DNA from: DATHVI01 sp035461385
GTDB taxonomy: Bacteria; Actinomycetota; Thermoleophilia; Solirubrobacterales; 70-9
DNA: 14,320 nt
Assembly (NCBI GenBank): GCA_035461385.1
Contig: DATHVI010000033.1
Span: 1-14,320, forward strand
Direction of reading: 5' to 3'
Shown here piece by piece: positions 1 through 6,029 of the stretch. Position numbers and translations under genes: made by a program. The notes below the pieces were generated by a model. The model was not told the origin of the DNA, made no database searches, and worked only from the letters and a program-made list of their open reading frames with translations. The number at the start of each line of letters is the position of its first letter. Position 1 is the first letter of the stretch.

Positions 1-576
1 ACCGAGGGTGCGGGCGTGCCCTGCCTGTTCGCCGTGCACCAGGACGCCACCGGCGGCGCGCGCGAGCTGGCCCTGGCCTACGCCAAGGGCGTCGGCGGCA
101 CCCGCGCGGGTGTGCTCGAGACCACGTTCGAGGAGGAGACCGAGACCGATCTCTTCGGCGAGCAGGTCGTGCTGTGCGGCGGGCTCTCCGAGCTGGTGCG
201 CGCGGGCTTCGACACGCTGGTCGAGGCGGGCTACAACCCGGACCTCGCCTACTTCGAGTGCCTCCACGAGCTGAAGCTCATCGTCGACCTGATCTACGAG
301 AAGGGCATCGCGGGGATGCGCTACTCGATCTCGAACACCGCCGAGTACGGGGACATGACCCGCGGACCGAAGGTGATCACCGAGGAGGCCCGGGCCGGGA
401 TGCGCCAGATACTCGCCGACATCCAGTCGGGCGAGTTCGCGAAGGAGTGGATTGCCGAGAACCGTGCCGGCGCCGAGAACTTCCAGCGGATGCGCGACGA
501 GGCGGTCGGCCACCCGATCGAGAAGGTCGGCAGGGAGCTGCGCTCGATGATGCCCTGGATCGACCAGGAGTTCTGA
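1..576 (+). CDS. ilvC: Ketol-acid reductoisomerase (NADP+), 3' part; 5' end outside window
   Basis: This enzyme isomerises and reduces acetolactate or acetohydroxybutyrate to the dihydroxy acid in valine, leucine and isoleucine synthesis, using Mg2+ and NADPH. The window holds the last 191 codons, which form the all-helical C-terminal KARI domain. All five acidic/polar active-site residues known from class I enzymes are present with exact family spacing: Asp50 and Glu54 (ETDLFGEQ), Glu86 and Glu90 (FECLHE), and Ser111 (SISNTAEYGD) of this fragment. They correspond to 190, 194, 226, 230 and 251 in standard numbering, so about 140 residues, including the Rossmann domain, lie upstream of position 1. 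The frame is open from the first base, so the gene is truncated by the window edge and is not broken. It ends with TGA at 574-576. No clear terminator follows directly. Its neighbours in this window handle serine and leucine synthesis. Confidence 0.97.
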   Translation, partial: TEGAGVPCLFAVHQDATGGARELALAYAKGVGGTRAGVLETTFEEETETDLFGEQVVLCGGLSELVRAGFDTLVEAGYNPDLAYFECLHELKLIVDLIYEKGIAGMRYSISNTAEYGDMTRGPKVITEEARAGMRQILADIQSGEFAKEWIAENRAGAENFQRMRDEAVGHPIEKVGRELRSMMPWIDQEF

Positions 577-597
577 CCGAGGCCGGGTCGGGCCCGC

Positions 598-798
598 CTA
601 CCGCGTGCCGCTCGGGAACCGCAGCGCTGACGTGCGGGAGGCCCGGCAGACGTGGTCGTGGCCGGCGGACCCGACGTCCCGCCGCGCGACCTTCGCGTAG
701 TAGCGCTTGCCGTTGCGCAGGTTGCGAGTGATCGTCCATTGGCCACGCGATGGCGGAAACCGCCATCGCCCCAACCCTCGCCCTCGTCGATCTCGCCC
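598..798 (-). pseudogene. Possible remnant of the C-terminal end of an unidentified gene
   Basis: The minus-strand frame from 798 down to the TAG at 598-600 reads for 66 codons without an obvious start. Its middle is protein-like and not like a GC-rich shadow frame: Gly-Gln-Trp-Thr-Ile-Thr-Arg-Asn-Leu-Arg-Asn-Gly-Lys-Arg-Tyr-Tyr-Ala-Lys-Val-Ala. Mixed aromatic, Asn and Lys residues of this kind are what a real basic C-terminus would give. A stop lies immediately upstream (799-801 on the minus strand), and I could not connect the frame to a start or a domain in the other frames. It may be a decayed 3' end left by a deletion. It contains the strong hairpin at 747-769, which could mean the resemblance to coding sequence is accidental. 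Family unknown. Confidence 0.3.
747..769. repeat. Perfect 10-bp inverted repeat with AAA loop
   Basis: GCGATGGCGG (747-756) and CCGCCATCGC (760-769) are exact reverse complements separated by AAA. This makes a very stable hairpin on either strand. No T tract follows on the plus strand, and the minus side continues GTGGCC, so it is not a classical intrinsic terminator. It lies 171 bases after ilvC and about 200 bases before the small secreted-protein gene. It could be a 3'-end stabiliser, a protein-binding site, or part of a structured leader. Confidence 0.6.
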
Positions 799-967
799 TC
801 ATCGGCGGCGAGTCTATTCGTGCCGACGGCGGCCAGTCGACCGTCGTCTGTGAAGACGGAAATCGCTTCGCGTCGTTTGGTCGCCGGGACCTAGAGGTAG
901 GCGTCGGGCGCAGGGACACTTGGGTCGAGTCGGTGACTACGACCCGGAATACAAGGAGGTAGAACGG

Positions 968-1201
968 ATGAGGAAGTACCTTGTCGCTCTGCTCGCGAGC
1001 GCGGCGCTTGCACTTGGGATCCCATCGATGGCGACCGCGCAGGGCCAAGAGCCCCGAGGCTTTGGTCCGGGCGGTGCGCCTGCGGCCCACGGCCTCTCCG
1101 GTGCCGACTGGGGTGCAGCCGTGAGTAGCGCTGCACCGAGTGGTTTCATCGGCTGGCACTCGAGCGGCGGCGTGGCGAATCCGCGCGGCTTCGGGCTGTA
1201 A
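968..1201 (+). CDS. Small predicted secreted protein, Gly-rich, unknown function
   Basis: This gene encodes a 77-aa protein. The start ATG at 968 is chosen because a near-perfect SD, AAGGAGGT (953-960), lies 7 bases upstream; an in-frame GTG at 920 lacks one. Residues 1-24 form a classic Sec signal peptide. Arg2-Lys3 is followed by a hydrophobic core (YLVALLASAALALG) and an Ala-Thr-Ala cleavage site before Gln25. The predicted mature chain is about 53 residues, rich in Gly, Ala and Ser, has no Cys, and carries PRGFG near both ends (mature N-terminus and final residues). I recognise no family. The gene is monocistronic: it has its own SD and a strong intrinsic terminator 27 bases after the stop. 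It could be an exported structural or signalling peptide. The reading frame is well supported by its control signals, but the function is unknown. Confidence 0.65.
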   Translation: MRKYLVALLASAALALGIPSMATAQGQEPRGFGPGGAPAAHGLSGADWGAAVSSAAPSGFIGWHSSGGVANPRGFGL

Positions 1202-1227
1202 GTAGCTCGGCGAAGTTCATAGAGGAG

Positions 1228-1254
1228 GGGCCCGCCGTTTCGGCGGGCCCTTTT
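1228..1254 (+). terminator. Rho-independent terminator of the small secreted-protein gene
   Basis: GGGCCCGCCG (1228-1237) pairs perfectly with CGGCGGGCCC (1241-1250) across a TTT loop and is followed at once by TTTT (1251-1254). This is the clearest intrinsic terminator in the window. It lies 27 bases after the stop at 1201. The minus-strand side lacks a T tract, so it acts mainly on plus-strand transcription. Confidence 0.9.
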
Positions 1255-1288
1255 CTTGAATGCGACGTCGGCGAGGTCGCCGCGACCT

Positions 1289-1429
1289 TCAAAGGTCGGC
1301 ACGCGGACCCGCAAGGCGGCTGAACGGGGCGCGCAGCGTGGACATCCACTCGCGTGAGCCCACGGTCACGTCGCCCTCCATCTGCTCAGCGAGCGTTCCC
1401 TTCAGCTTCGGGCCGATCTTCTCGGGCAT
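1289..1429 (-). CDS. Small ORF (46 aa) downstream of yjbQ, unknown function
   Basis: The frame runs on the minus strand from ATG at 1429 to TGA at 1289-1291. It begins Met-Pro-Glu-Lys-Ile-Gly-Pro-Lys-Leu-Lys and has a balanced, soluble composition with charged residues, a Trp and three Met. GGGAG lies 7 bases before the ATG and is a plausible SD. It follows yjbQ on the same strand after a gap of about 100 bases, and the two may be co-transcribed. The gap has an 8-bp stem with a bulged G (1461-1481) and the palindrome CCCCGCGGGG (1502-1511), neither with a T tract. The codon pattern is less regular than in the large genes, and no family is recognised. It may be a genuine small protein or a leftover gene end. 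Confidence 0.4.
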   Translation of the reverse strand: MPEKIGPKLKGTLAEQMEGDVTVGSREWMSTLRAPFSRLAGPRADL

Positions 1430-1531
1430 CGTGTGCTCCCATCTAGCTGACGCTCGTCCGCCTCGAGCCGTTCGGCTGAGGCTCTCCGCGATGCTGCCTA
1501 TCCCCGCGGGGACCCTGTGACCCCGAATGAC

Positions 1532-1993
1532 CTACTCGCCGAGCACCTTGATGACCAGGCGCTTCGGCCGCCGGCCGTCGAACTCGGTGTAGAAGACCTG
1601 CTGCCACGGGCCGAGGTCGAGCCGGCCCGCCGTCACCGGGACGATCACCTGGTGGTGGACGAGCAGGTTCTTGAGGTGGGCGTCGCCGTTGTCCTCGCCA
1701 CCGGCGTGGTGGCGGTAGTCGCCCGGATCGGGGGAGAGCTCGCGCGCGACCTCGTTCGCGGGCTCCTTCCAGCTCGGGGGCGCGACCTTGTCGAGCCACT
1801 CGAGCGTGTCCTCGTGGAGGCCGGGCTCGTCGTCGTTGATCCACACCCCGGCGGTGATGTGCATCGCCGCGACCAGCGCCATCCCCTCGTCGATCCCGGC
1901 CTCGTCGACAGCCGTCTGGACGTCCTCGGTGATCCGCACGAACGCCCGCCGCTCGGGGATCTCGAACGTCTTGTAGACCGTATGCGACCTCAA
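1532..1993 (-). CDS. yjbQ: YjbQ/UPF0047 family protein
   Basis: This 153-aa protein belongs to the YjbQ (UPF0047) family of compact trimeric beta-fold proteins. Some members show weak thiamine-phosphate synthase activity, but the physiological role is unsettled. The conserved family signatures are present: Ala-Ala-Met-His45-Ile-Thr-Ala-Gly-Val near residues 42-50, Tyr-Arg-His95-His96 followed by an Asp-Asn-Gly-Asp-Ala-His106 stretch, His113-His114, and TAGRLDLGPWQQVFYTEFDG (121-140). The clustered His residues make the likely metal/ligand site. The start is TTG at 1993. It places HTVYKTFEIP at the N-terminus as expected for the family, and no better-placed ATG exists. The SD is weak. The TTG overlaps the TGA of a short upstream frame (TTGA), which suggests translational coupling. 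The frame is intact. Family assignment is sure; function is not. Confidence 0.92.
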   Translation of the reverse strand: MRSHTVYKTFEIPERRAFVRITEDVQTAVDEAGIDEGMALVAAMHITAGVWINDDEPGLHEDTLEWLDKVAPPSWKEPANEVARELSPDPGDYRHHAGGEDNGDAHLKNLLVHHQVIVPVTAGRLDLGPWQQVFYTEFDGRRPKRLVIKVLGE

Positions 1994-2112
1994 AGCGTCC
2001 CGCCGAGCCCGCGGGGGATCCTGCGGAACCCGTAACCTTCGCCGAGCCCGTCGAGGCTCGCGGCCGCGTAGCCGTCGCCCTCGATCGGCTCGCTCACCTC
2101 TGCCCGGCTCAC
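1990..2112 (-). pseudogene. Truncated cupin-like N-terminus overlapping the yjbQ start
   Basis: A 40-codon frame runs on the minus strand from GTG at 2112 to TGA at 1990-1992. AAGG lies about nine bases upstream of the GTG. The second half reads GLGEGYGFRRIPRGLG. From memory this matches the start of actinobacterial single-domain cupin proteins, which have a Leu-Gly-Glu-Gly-x-Gly-Phe-Arg-Lys motif before the beta-barrel. Here the frame stops before any barrel strand, so the cupin itself is missing. The stop shares four bases (TTGA) with the yjbQ start. The simplest reading is a deletion that removed the cupin body and left its promoter, ribosome site and first codons driving yjbQ. A functional short leader ORF coupled to yjbQ is the alternative. 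Confidence 0.45.
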
Positions 2113-2126
2113 GCCGAGGACCTTAG

Positions 2127-2132
2127 TACGGT
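2127..2132 (+). promoter_or_regulatory. Possible -10 element for serC
   Basis: TACGGT fits the actinobacterial TANNNT -10 pattern and lies 25 bases before the serC ATG. No convincing -35 is seen, and serC has no recognisable SD. Only 45 bases separate serC from the divergent small frame that leads into yjbQ, so promoters for both directions must lie in or near 2113-2157 or inside the flanking frames. Confidence 0.25.
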
Positions 2133-2157
2133 CCCGCGGCGCTCGCAGCCAGCGAAC

Positions 2158-3294
2158 ATGAATCTCACCGACGCGCGCATACCGGCCGACCTGCGACCCG
2201 CCGACGGGCGGTTCGGCTGTGGCCCTTCGAAGGTCCGGCCGGAGGCGCTCGCGCGGCTCGCCGAGCAGGCCGGGGTGATCGGGACCTCGCATCGCCAGCG
2301 CCCGGTCAAGGACCTCGTCGCCCGGGTGCGGGGCGGGATCACCGCGCTGTTCGGCGCCCCCGACGGATACGAGGTGGCGCTCGGCAACGGCGGCACGACC
2401 GCGTTCTGGGACGCCGCGGCGGCGTGCCTCGTGCGCGAGCGCTCGCTGCACCTCGCCTACGGGGAGTTCTCGCGCAAGTTCGCCGACGTCGCCGCCGGAG
2501 CGCCGTTCCTCGCCGATCCGATCGTCGTCGCATCCGACCCGGGCGATGCGCCCGAGCCGGTCGCGGATCCCGACGCCGACGCGATCGCCTGGACGCACAA
2601 CGAGACCTCGACCGGGGTGATGGTCGGGGTCACGCGGCCCGCGGGCTCCGAAGCCGCGCTGGTGCTGATCGACGCCACCTCGGCAGCCGGCGGCCTGCCG
2701 GTCGACGCGAGCGAGGCCGACGCGTACTACTTCGCGCCGCAGAAGGCGTTCGGCTCCGACGGCGGCCTCTGGCTGGCGCTGCTGAGCCCGGCCGCCGTCG
2801 AGCGGATCGGAGAGCTCGATGGTGCCGGCGGTCGCTGGCAGCCCGGCTTCCTCTCGCTCTCCACCGCGCTCGCCAACTCGCGCAAGGACCAGACGTACAA
2901 CACGCCCGCCCTCGCAACGCTGCTCCTGCTCGCTGACCAGGTCGAGTGGATGCTCTCCTCCGGCGGGCTCGAGTGGTGCGTCGAGCGCTCCCGGACCTCC
3001 GCCACGCATCTGTACGCATGGGCGGAGGGCCGCGACGGGGCGACGCCGTTCGTATCCGATCCCGCGAAGCGCTCGCTCGTCGTCGGCACGATCGACTTCG
3101 ATCCCGAGATCGACGCGGCGGCGGTCGCGGCGACGCTGCGCGCGAACGCGATCGTCGACACAGAGCCCTACCGCAAGCTCGGGCGGAACCAGCTCCGGGT
3201 CGGGATGTTCCCGGCCGTCGAGCTGGCCGACGTCGAGGCGCTGACCGCCTGCATCGACTGGGTGATCGACAACGTGCCCGAGGCGAGCCGATGA
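2158..3294 (+). CDS. serC: Phosphoserine aminotransferase
   Basis: The protein is a PLP-dependent transaminase converting 3-phosphohydroxypyruvate and glutamate to phosphoserine, the second step of serine synthesis. It has 378 aa, the usual length for the actinobacterial SerC branch. The N-terminal FGCGPSKVRPEAL signature is at residues 19-31. Asp172 (LIDATSAAG) is the expected partner of the PLP ring nitrogen. Lys196 in YYFAPQKAFGSDGG is the Schiff-base lysine. WTHNETSTGVM (145-155) is the substrate/phosphate loop typical of this branch. The ATG at 2158 lacks a clear SD. I keep it because the next usable start would cut the conserved N-terminus. The stop overlaps the serA start by four bases (ATGA, 3291-3294), so serC and serA form one translationally coupled unit that makes phosphoserine from 3-phosphoglycerate. 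Confidence 0.96.
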   Translation: MNLTDARIPADLRPADGRFGCGPSKVRPEALARLAEQAGVIGTSHRQRPVKDLVARVRGGITALFGAPDGYEVALGNGGTTAFWDAAAACLVRERSLHLAYGEFSRKFADVAAGAPFLADPIVVASDPGDAPEPVADPDADAIAWTHNETSTGVMVGVTRPAGSEAALVLIDATSAAGGLPVDASEADAYYFAPQKAFGSDGGLWLALLSPAAVERIGELDGAGGRWQPGFLSLSTALANSRKDQTYNTPALATLLLLADQVEWMLSSGGLEWCVERSRTSATHLYAWAEGRDGATPFVSDPAKRSLVVGTIDFDPEIDAAAVAATLRANAIVDTEPYRKLGRNQLRVGMFPAVELADVEALTACIDWVIDNVPEASR

Positions 3295-4871
3295 AGGTGC
3301 TGGTGAAGGAGAAGATCGCCGAGTCGGGGGTCGAGCTGTTGCGTGAGGACTTCGAGGTCGAGCTCGGCCTCGAGATGACCGACGCGGAGCTCGCCGAGCG
3401 GATCGGCGAGTTCGACGCGATCCTGGTCCGCTCGGGGACCAAGGTCACCGCCGAGCTGATTGGCCGCGCCGACCGGCTGAAGGTGATCGGCCGAGCCGGG
3501 ACGGGAGTCGACAACGTCGACGTCGCGGCGGCGACGAAGCGCGGGATCATCGTCGCCAACGCTCCCGAGTCGAACTCGATCGCCGCCGCCGAGCACACCC
3601 TGGCGCTGATCCTGGCCCTGTGCCGGAACGTGCCGCAGGCCCACGGCTCGCTGACCGCGGGGCGATGGGAGCGCTCGAAGCTCGGGGGCAACGAGCTCTA
3701 CGGCAAGACGCTCGGGGTGATCGGCTTCGGCCGCATCGGCCAGCTCGTGGCGAAGCGGGCGCTGGGGTTCGACATGGAGGTCGTCGCGTTCGACAAGTTC
3801 GTCTCCGCCGAGCGCTTCCGCGAGCTCGGCGTCGAGGGGGTCGACGACATCGACGAGCTCTACGCCCGCGCCGACGTGGTCACGATCCACCTTCCGAAGA
3901 CGCCGGAGACGGTCGGCTGGATCGACGCCGCGGCGATCGAGAAGATGCGCGACGGCGTCCGGATCGTCAACTGCGCCCGCGGCGAGCTGATCGATCTCGA
4001 GGCGCTCGAGCGGGCGCTCGACCGGGGCGAGGTCGCAGGCGCGGCGCTGGACGTCTTCCCGTCCGAGCCGATGACCGAGCATCCGCTGTTCGGGCGCCCC
4101 GACGTCGTCGTCACCCCTCACCTCGGGGCCTCGACGGCCGAGGCTCAGGACCGAGCTGGCGTCGTCACCGCCGAGCAGGTGCGGGCCGCGCTCACCGGCG
4201 GCGTGGTGACGAACGCGGTCAATATCGCCGCCGTCCGTCCCGAGGTGATGGAGGCACTCGCCCCATTCGTTCCCCTGTGCGAGAAGCTCGGTCGGCTCGC
4301 CGGCGGGCTCGGCCCCGGGGCGGTCGACCGCGTCCACGTCGAGCTCCGCGGCCGGATCGCCGAGTACGACACGCGGCTGCTCGGGATCGCCGTTCTCGCC
4401 GGGCTGCTCTCCGGCCACACCGAGGAGCCGGTGAACCTGGTCAACGCCCCGGCGATGGCCGAGGAGCGAGGGATCGAGCTCGTCGAGCTGACCGAGGCCG
4501 CATCGGAGGACTTCACCGAGCTGATCACCGTTCGGCTCGGCGACGGCGAGGGCGCGGTCGAGGTGGCCGGGACCGGCGTCGGGCCGCGCAACACGCCCTA
4601 TCTCGTCAAGGTCTGGGGCCAGAGCTTCTACATGCCGTTCGCCGACCACCTGGCGATCTTCCGCTACGCCGACCAGCCGGGGATGATGGGCCGCGTCGGG
4701 ACCGCGTTCGGCGAGCATGGGGCGAACATCGTCTCGGCGGCAATCGGCGCCGAGGCCGGCGAGCACGAGGCGGTGATGGCGCTGACCACCGACGGGCCCG
4801 TCCCCCCGGAGGTGATCGACGAGATCGCCCGCCAGGACGGGTTCTTCGCCGGCCGCGCGGTCGACTTGTAG
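3291..4871 (+). CDS. serA: D-3-phosphoglycerate dehydrogenase, long type with ACT domain
   Basis: This enzyme oxidises 3-phosphoglycerate to 3-phosphohydroxypyruvate with NAD+, the committed step of serine synthesis. The protein has 526 aa. The start MKVLVKEKIAESG at 3291 overlaps the serC stop; an in-frame ATG further upstream is inside serC. The NAD-binding motif GFGRIG is at 145-150. The catalytic residues are Arg230 (NCARGELID), Glu259 (VFPSEP) and His277 (TPHLGAST), with the same spacing as in mycobacterial SerA. An intervening allosteric-substrate-binding domain (about 300-450) is followed by a C-terminal ACT domain beginning near LAIFRYADQPGMMGRVG. This is the long, serine-inhibited architecture of Mycobacterium SerA. 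Feedback inhibition by serine through the ACT domain is expected from the family and not shown here. The gene is followed after 19 bases by the oxidoreductase gene. Confidence 0.98.
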   Translation: MKVLVKEKIAESGVELLREDFEVELGLEMTDAELAERIGEFDAILVRSGTKVTAELIGRADRLKVIGRAGTGVDNVDVAAATKRGIIVANAPESNSIAAAEHTLALILALCRNVPQAHGSLTAGRWERSKLGGNELYGKTLGVIGFGRIGQLVAKRALGFDMEVVAFDKFVSAERFRELGVEGVDDIDELYARADVVTIHLPKTPETVGWIDAAAIEKMRDGVRIVNCARGELIDLEALERALDRGEVAGAALDVFPSEPMTEHPLFGRPDVVVTPHLGASTAEAQDRAGVVTAEQVRAALTGGVVTNAVNIAAVRPEVMEALAPFVPLCEKLGRLAGGLGPGAVDRVHVELRGRIAEYDTRLLGIAVLAGLLSGHTEEPVNLVNAPAMAEERGIELVELTEAASEDFTELITVRLGDGEGAVEVAGTGVGPRNTPYLVKVWGQSFYMPFADHLAIFRYADQPGMMGRVGTAFGEHGANIVSAAIGAEAGEHEAVMALTTDGPVPPEVIDEIARQDGFFAGRAVDL

Positions 4872-4877
4872 ACGGAC

Positions 4878-4883
4878 TACCCT
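4878..4883 (+). promoter_or_regulatory. Candidate -10 element for a leaderless oxidoreductase transcript
   Basis: TACCCT ends exactly seven bases before the ATG at 4891, so transcription would begin at the start codon. The ATG has no SD upstream (CTCCCGCCG), which supports a leaderless message. No good -35 is visible. The same arrangement occurs before the XRE-cupin gene. Confidence 0.4.
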
Positions 4884-4890
4884 CCCGCCG

Positions 4891-5919
4891 ATGCGCTCGG
4901 TGGTGATCCCGCGGCACGGCCCGCCGGAGGTGCTCGAGGTCGCCGAGCGCCCCGATCCGCCGGTCGGCGCCGGGCAGGTCCGGATCGCGGTCCGTGCGGC
5001 CGGGGTCAACTTCGCCGACCTGCTCGCCCGGTCCGGCGTCTACCCCGGCGCCCCCTCGCCGCCCTGCGTCGTCGGCTACGAGGTCGCAGGCGAGGTCGAC
5101 GAGGTCGGGTCGGGGGCCGACGGCTTCGCTCCCGGCGACCGCGTCATCGCCGCGACCCGGTTCGGCGGCTACTCGGAGCTGGTCACGGTGCCGACATCGC
5201 AGGCGATTCCGCTACTCGGGCAGCTGAGCTTCGAGCAGGGCGCCGCGGTGCCGCTCAACTACGGCGCTGCGATCGCTGGGCTGGTCTTGATGGCCGGCGC
5301 GAGGGTGGGGGAGCGGGTGCTGATCCACGCCGCCGCCGGCGGGGTCGGAATCGCCGCGACCCAGATCGCGCGCGGGCTCGGCGCCGAGATCTTCGGCACC
5401 GCGTCGGCGGCGAAGCACAATGCAATCCGGGCCCAGGGCGTCGATCACCCGATCGATTACCGGACCCGCGACTTCGAGACCGAGATCCGAGCGATCACCG
5501 GCGGCGAGGGGATCGACGTCGCGCTCGACGCCCTCGGCCCGCGGAGCTTCCGCAAGGACTACCGCCTGCTGCGCGCTGGCGGGCGGCTGGTTATGTACGG
5601 CTACTCGGAGTCCGAGTCTGCAGGAGGGCGGAATCTCGCCGCGCTCGCCGGCACGCTGGCGCGGATGCCGTTCGCGACCGTGCCGTGGTGGCGCAGTCTC
5701 GCGATGATGAACGAGAACAAGGGGGTCTTCGGGCTCAACCTGCTGCGCTGGTGGGACCGCGAGGGTCTCGAGCGCCTCGTGGCACCGATTCAGGCCGGCC
5801 TCTCCGCCGGCGCGTTCAAGCCGGTCATCGCCGAGGCGTTCCCGTTCGCCCGGGCCGCCGATGCCCACCGGCTGATCGCCGAGCGCCGCAACGTCGGCAA
5901 GGTGGTCCTAGTCCCGTGA
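4891..5919 (+). CDS. Zinc-independent NADPH:quinone oxidoreductase-like MDR protein
   Basis: This 342-aa member of the medium-chain dehydrogenase/reductase superfamily belongs to the quinone oxidoreductase/VAT-1-like branch. It is predicted to be a soluble NADPH-dependent reductase of quinones or enones. The N-terminal GroES-like fold carries AAGVNFADLLARSGVYPG (36-53) and GYEVAGEVDEVG (62-73). The Rossmann motif is HAAAGGVGIAATQIA (146-160). The Cys/His zinc ligands of alcohol dehydrogenases are absent. Near the C-terminus, NENKGVFGLNLLRWWDREGLERL resembles the VAT-1 subgroup. The start ATG at 4891 lies 19 bases after serA and has no SD; a -10-like TACCCT seven bases upstream suggests a leaderless message. 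A role in serine synthesis is not implied. The substrate cannot be told from sequence. Confidence 0.9.
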   Translation: MRSVVIPRHGPPEVLEVAERPDPPVGAGQVRIAVRAAGVNFADLLARSGVYPGAPSPPCVVGYEVAGEVDEVGSGADGFAPGDRVIAATRFGGYSELVTVPTSQAIPLLGQLSFEQGAAVPLNYGAAIAGLVLMAGARVGERVLIHAAAGGVGIAATQIARGLGAEIFGTASAAKHNAIRAQGVDHPIDYRTRDFETEIRAITGGEGIDVALDALGPRSFRKDYRLLRAGGRLVMYGYSESESAGGRNLAALAGTLARMPFATVPWWRSLAMMNENKGVFGLNLLRWWDREGLERLVAPIQAGLSAGAFKPVIAEAFPFARAADAHRLIAERRNVGKVVLVP

Positions 5920-5999
5920 ACGAGCGACATTCATGCAGGGATGTTGGGCCGGAGCTTGCCCCGGCAGCAGCAGGTAAGGCGCCAAGGGCGCCGCAGGAG
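5920..5999 (+). promoter_or_regulatory. Structured leader before the Cys upstream ORF and membrane-protein gene
   Basis: The gap holds two likely hairpins: GCCGG...CCGGC (about 5948-5965) and GGCGCC-AAG-GGCGCC (about 5979-5993). CATGCA at 5932-5937 can pair with TGCATG at 6003-6008, which contains the second start codon of the short ORF. That would close a multibranch structure and hide the start. AGGAG at 5995-5999 is the SD. I do not recognise a named riboswitch. Confidence 0.35.
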
Positions 6000-6029
6000 A
6001 TGTGCATGTGCCGTGAGGTATTCCCGTGA
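6000..6029 (+). CDS. Short upstream ORF MCMCREVFP, overlapping the next gene by GTGA
   Basis: ATG TGC ATG TGC CGT GAG GTA TTC CCG TGA encodes nine residues with two Cys codons. The TGA shares GTGA (6026-6029) with the GTG start of the membrane-protein gene, the usual layout of translational coupling. AGGAG at 5995-5999 abuts the first ATG and is six bases before the second (6006), so initiation is more likely at 6006, giving MCREVFP. Cys-containing leader peptides without terminators have been reported upstream of cysteine-related operons in Actinobacteria. Here the downstream gene has no known sulfur role, so a cysteine-sensing function is only a hypothesis. Confidence 0.45.
   Translation: MCMCREVFP

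Larger units (their letters stand above)
577..967. other. Gene-poor gap between ilvC and the small secreted-protein gene
   Basis: No convincing plus-strand gene is seen here. A 70-codon ATG frame (750-962) is open, but its ATG lies inside the 747-769 hairpin, it has no SD, and it runs into the SD of the next gene. Besides that hairpin there is CGTCT-GTGA-AGACG, a 5-bp stem with a GNRA-type loop at about 845-858. There is also GGGTCG (922-927) facing CGACCC (940-945) just ahead of the SD at 953-959. The lower half may therefore be a structured 5' untranslated region. I recognise no known riboswitch class and no convincing -35/-10 pair. Confidence 0.4.

Noticed and set aside
750..962. 70-codon plus-strand frame before the small secreted-protein gene
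   Set aside because: It has no SD, its ATG lies in a hairpin, and its end overlaps the SD of the next gene. The composition is partly protein-like, so rejection is moderate and not absolute.
1461..1481. Terminator of yjbQ (8-bp stem with a bulged G)
   Set aside because: The stem is short and bulged, with no T tract on the minus strand. It was kept only as a remark under the small ORF.
1517..2035. Plus-strand frame opposite yjbQ (about 172 codons)
   Set aside because: The minus-strand yjbQ has clear family motifs; the plus frame is Val/Asp/Arg-rich with no recognisable domain.
3168..5009. Long open frame on the minus strand across serA (about 613 codons)
   Set aside because: It is antisense to serA in a GC-rich region, has low-complexity Arg/Asp/Leu-rich composition and no domain. 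It is a shadow of serA codon bias.
5920..6025. Known riboswitch class (c-di-GMP, c-di-AMP, SAM types) in the leader of the membrane-protein gene
   Set aside because: I could not match any conserved core of these classes; only generic hairpins and the short ORF are visible.
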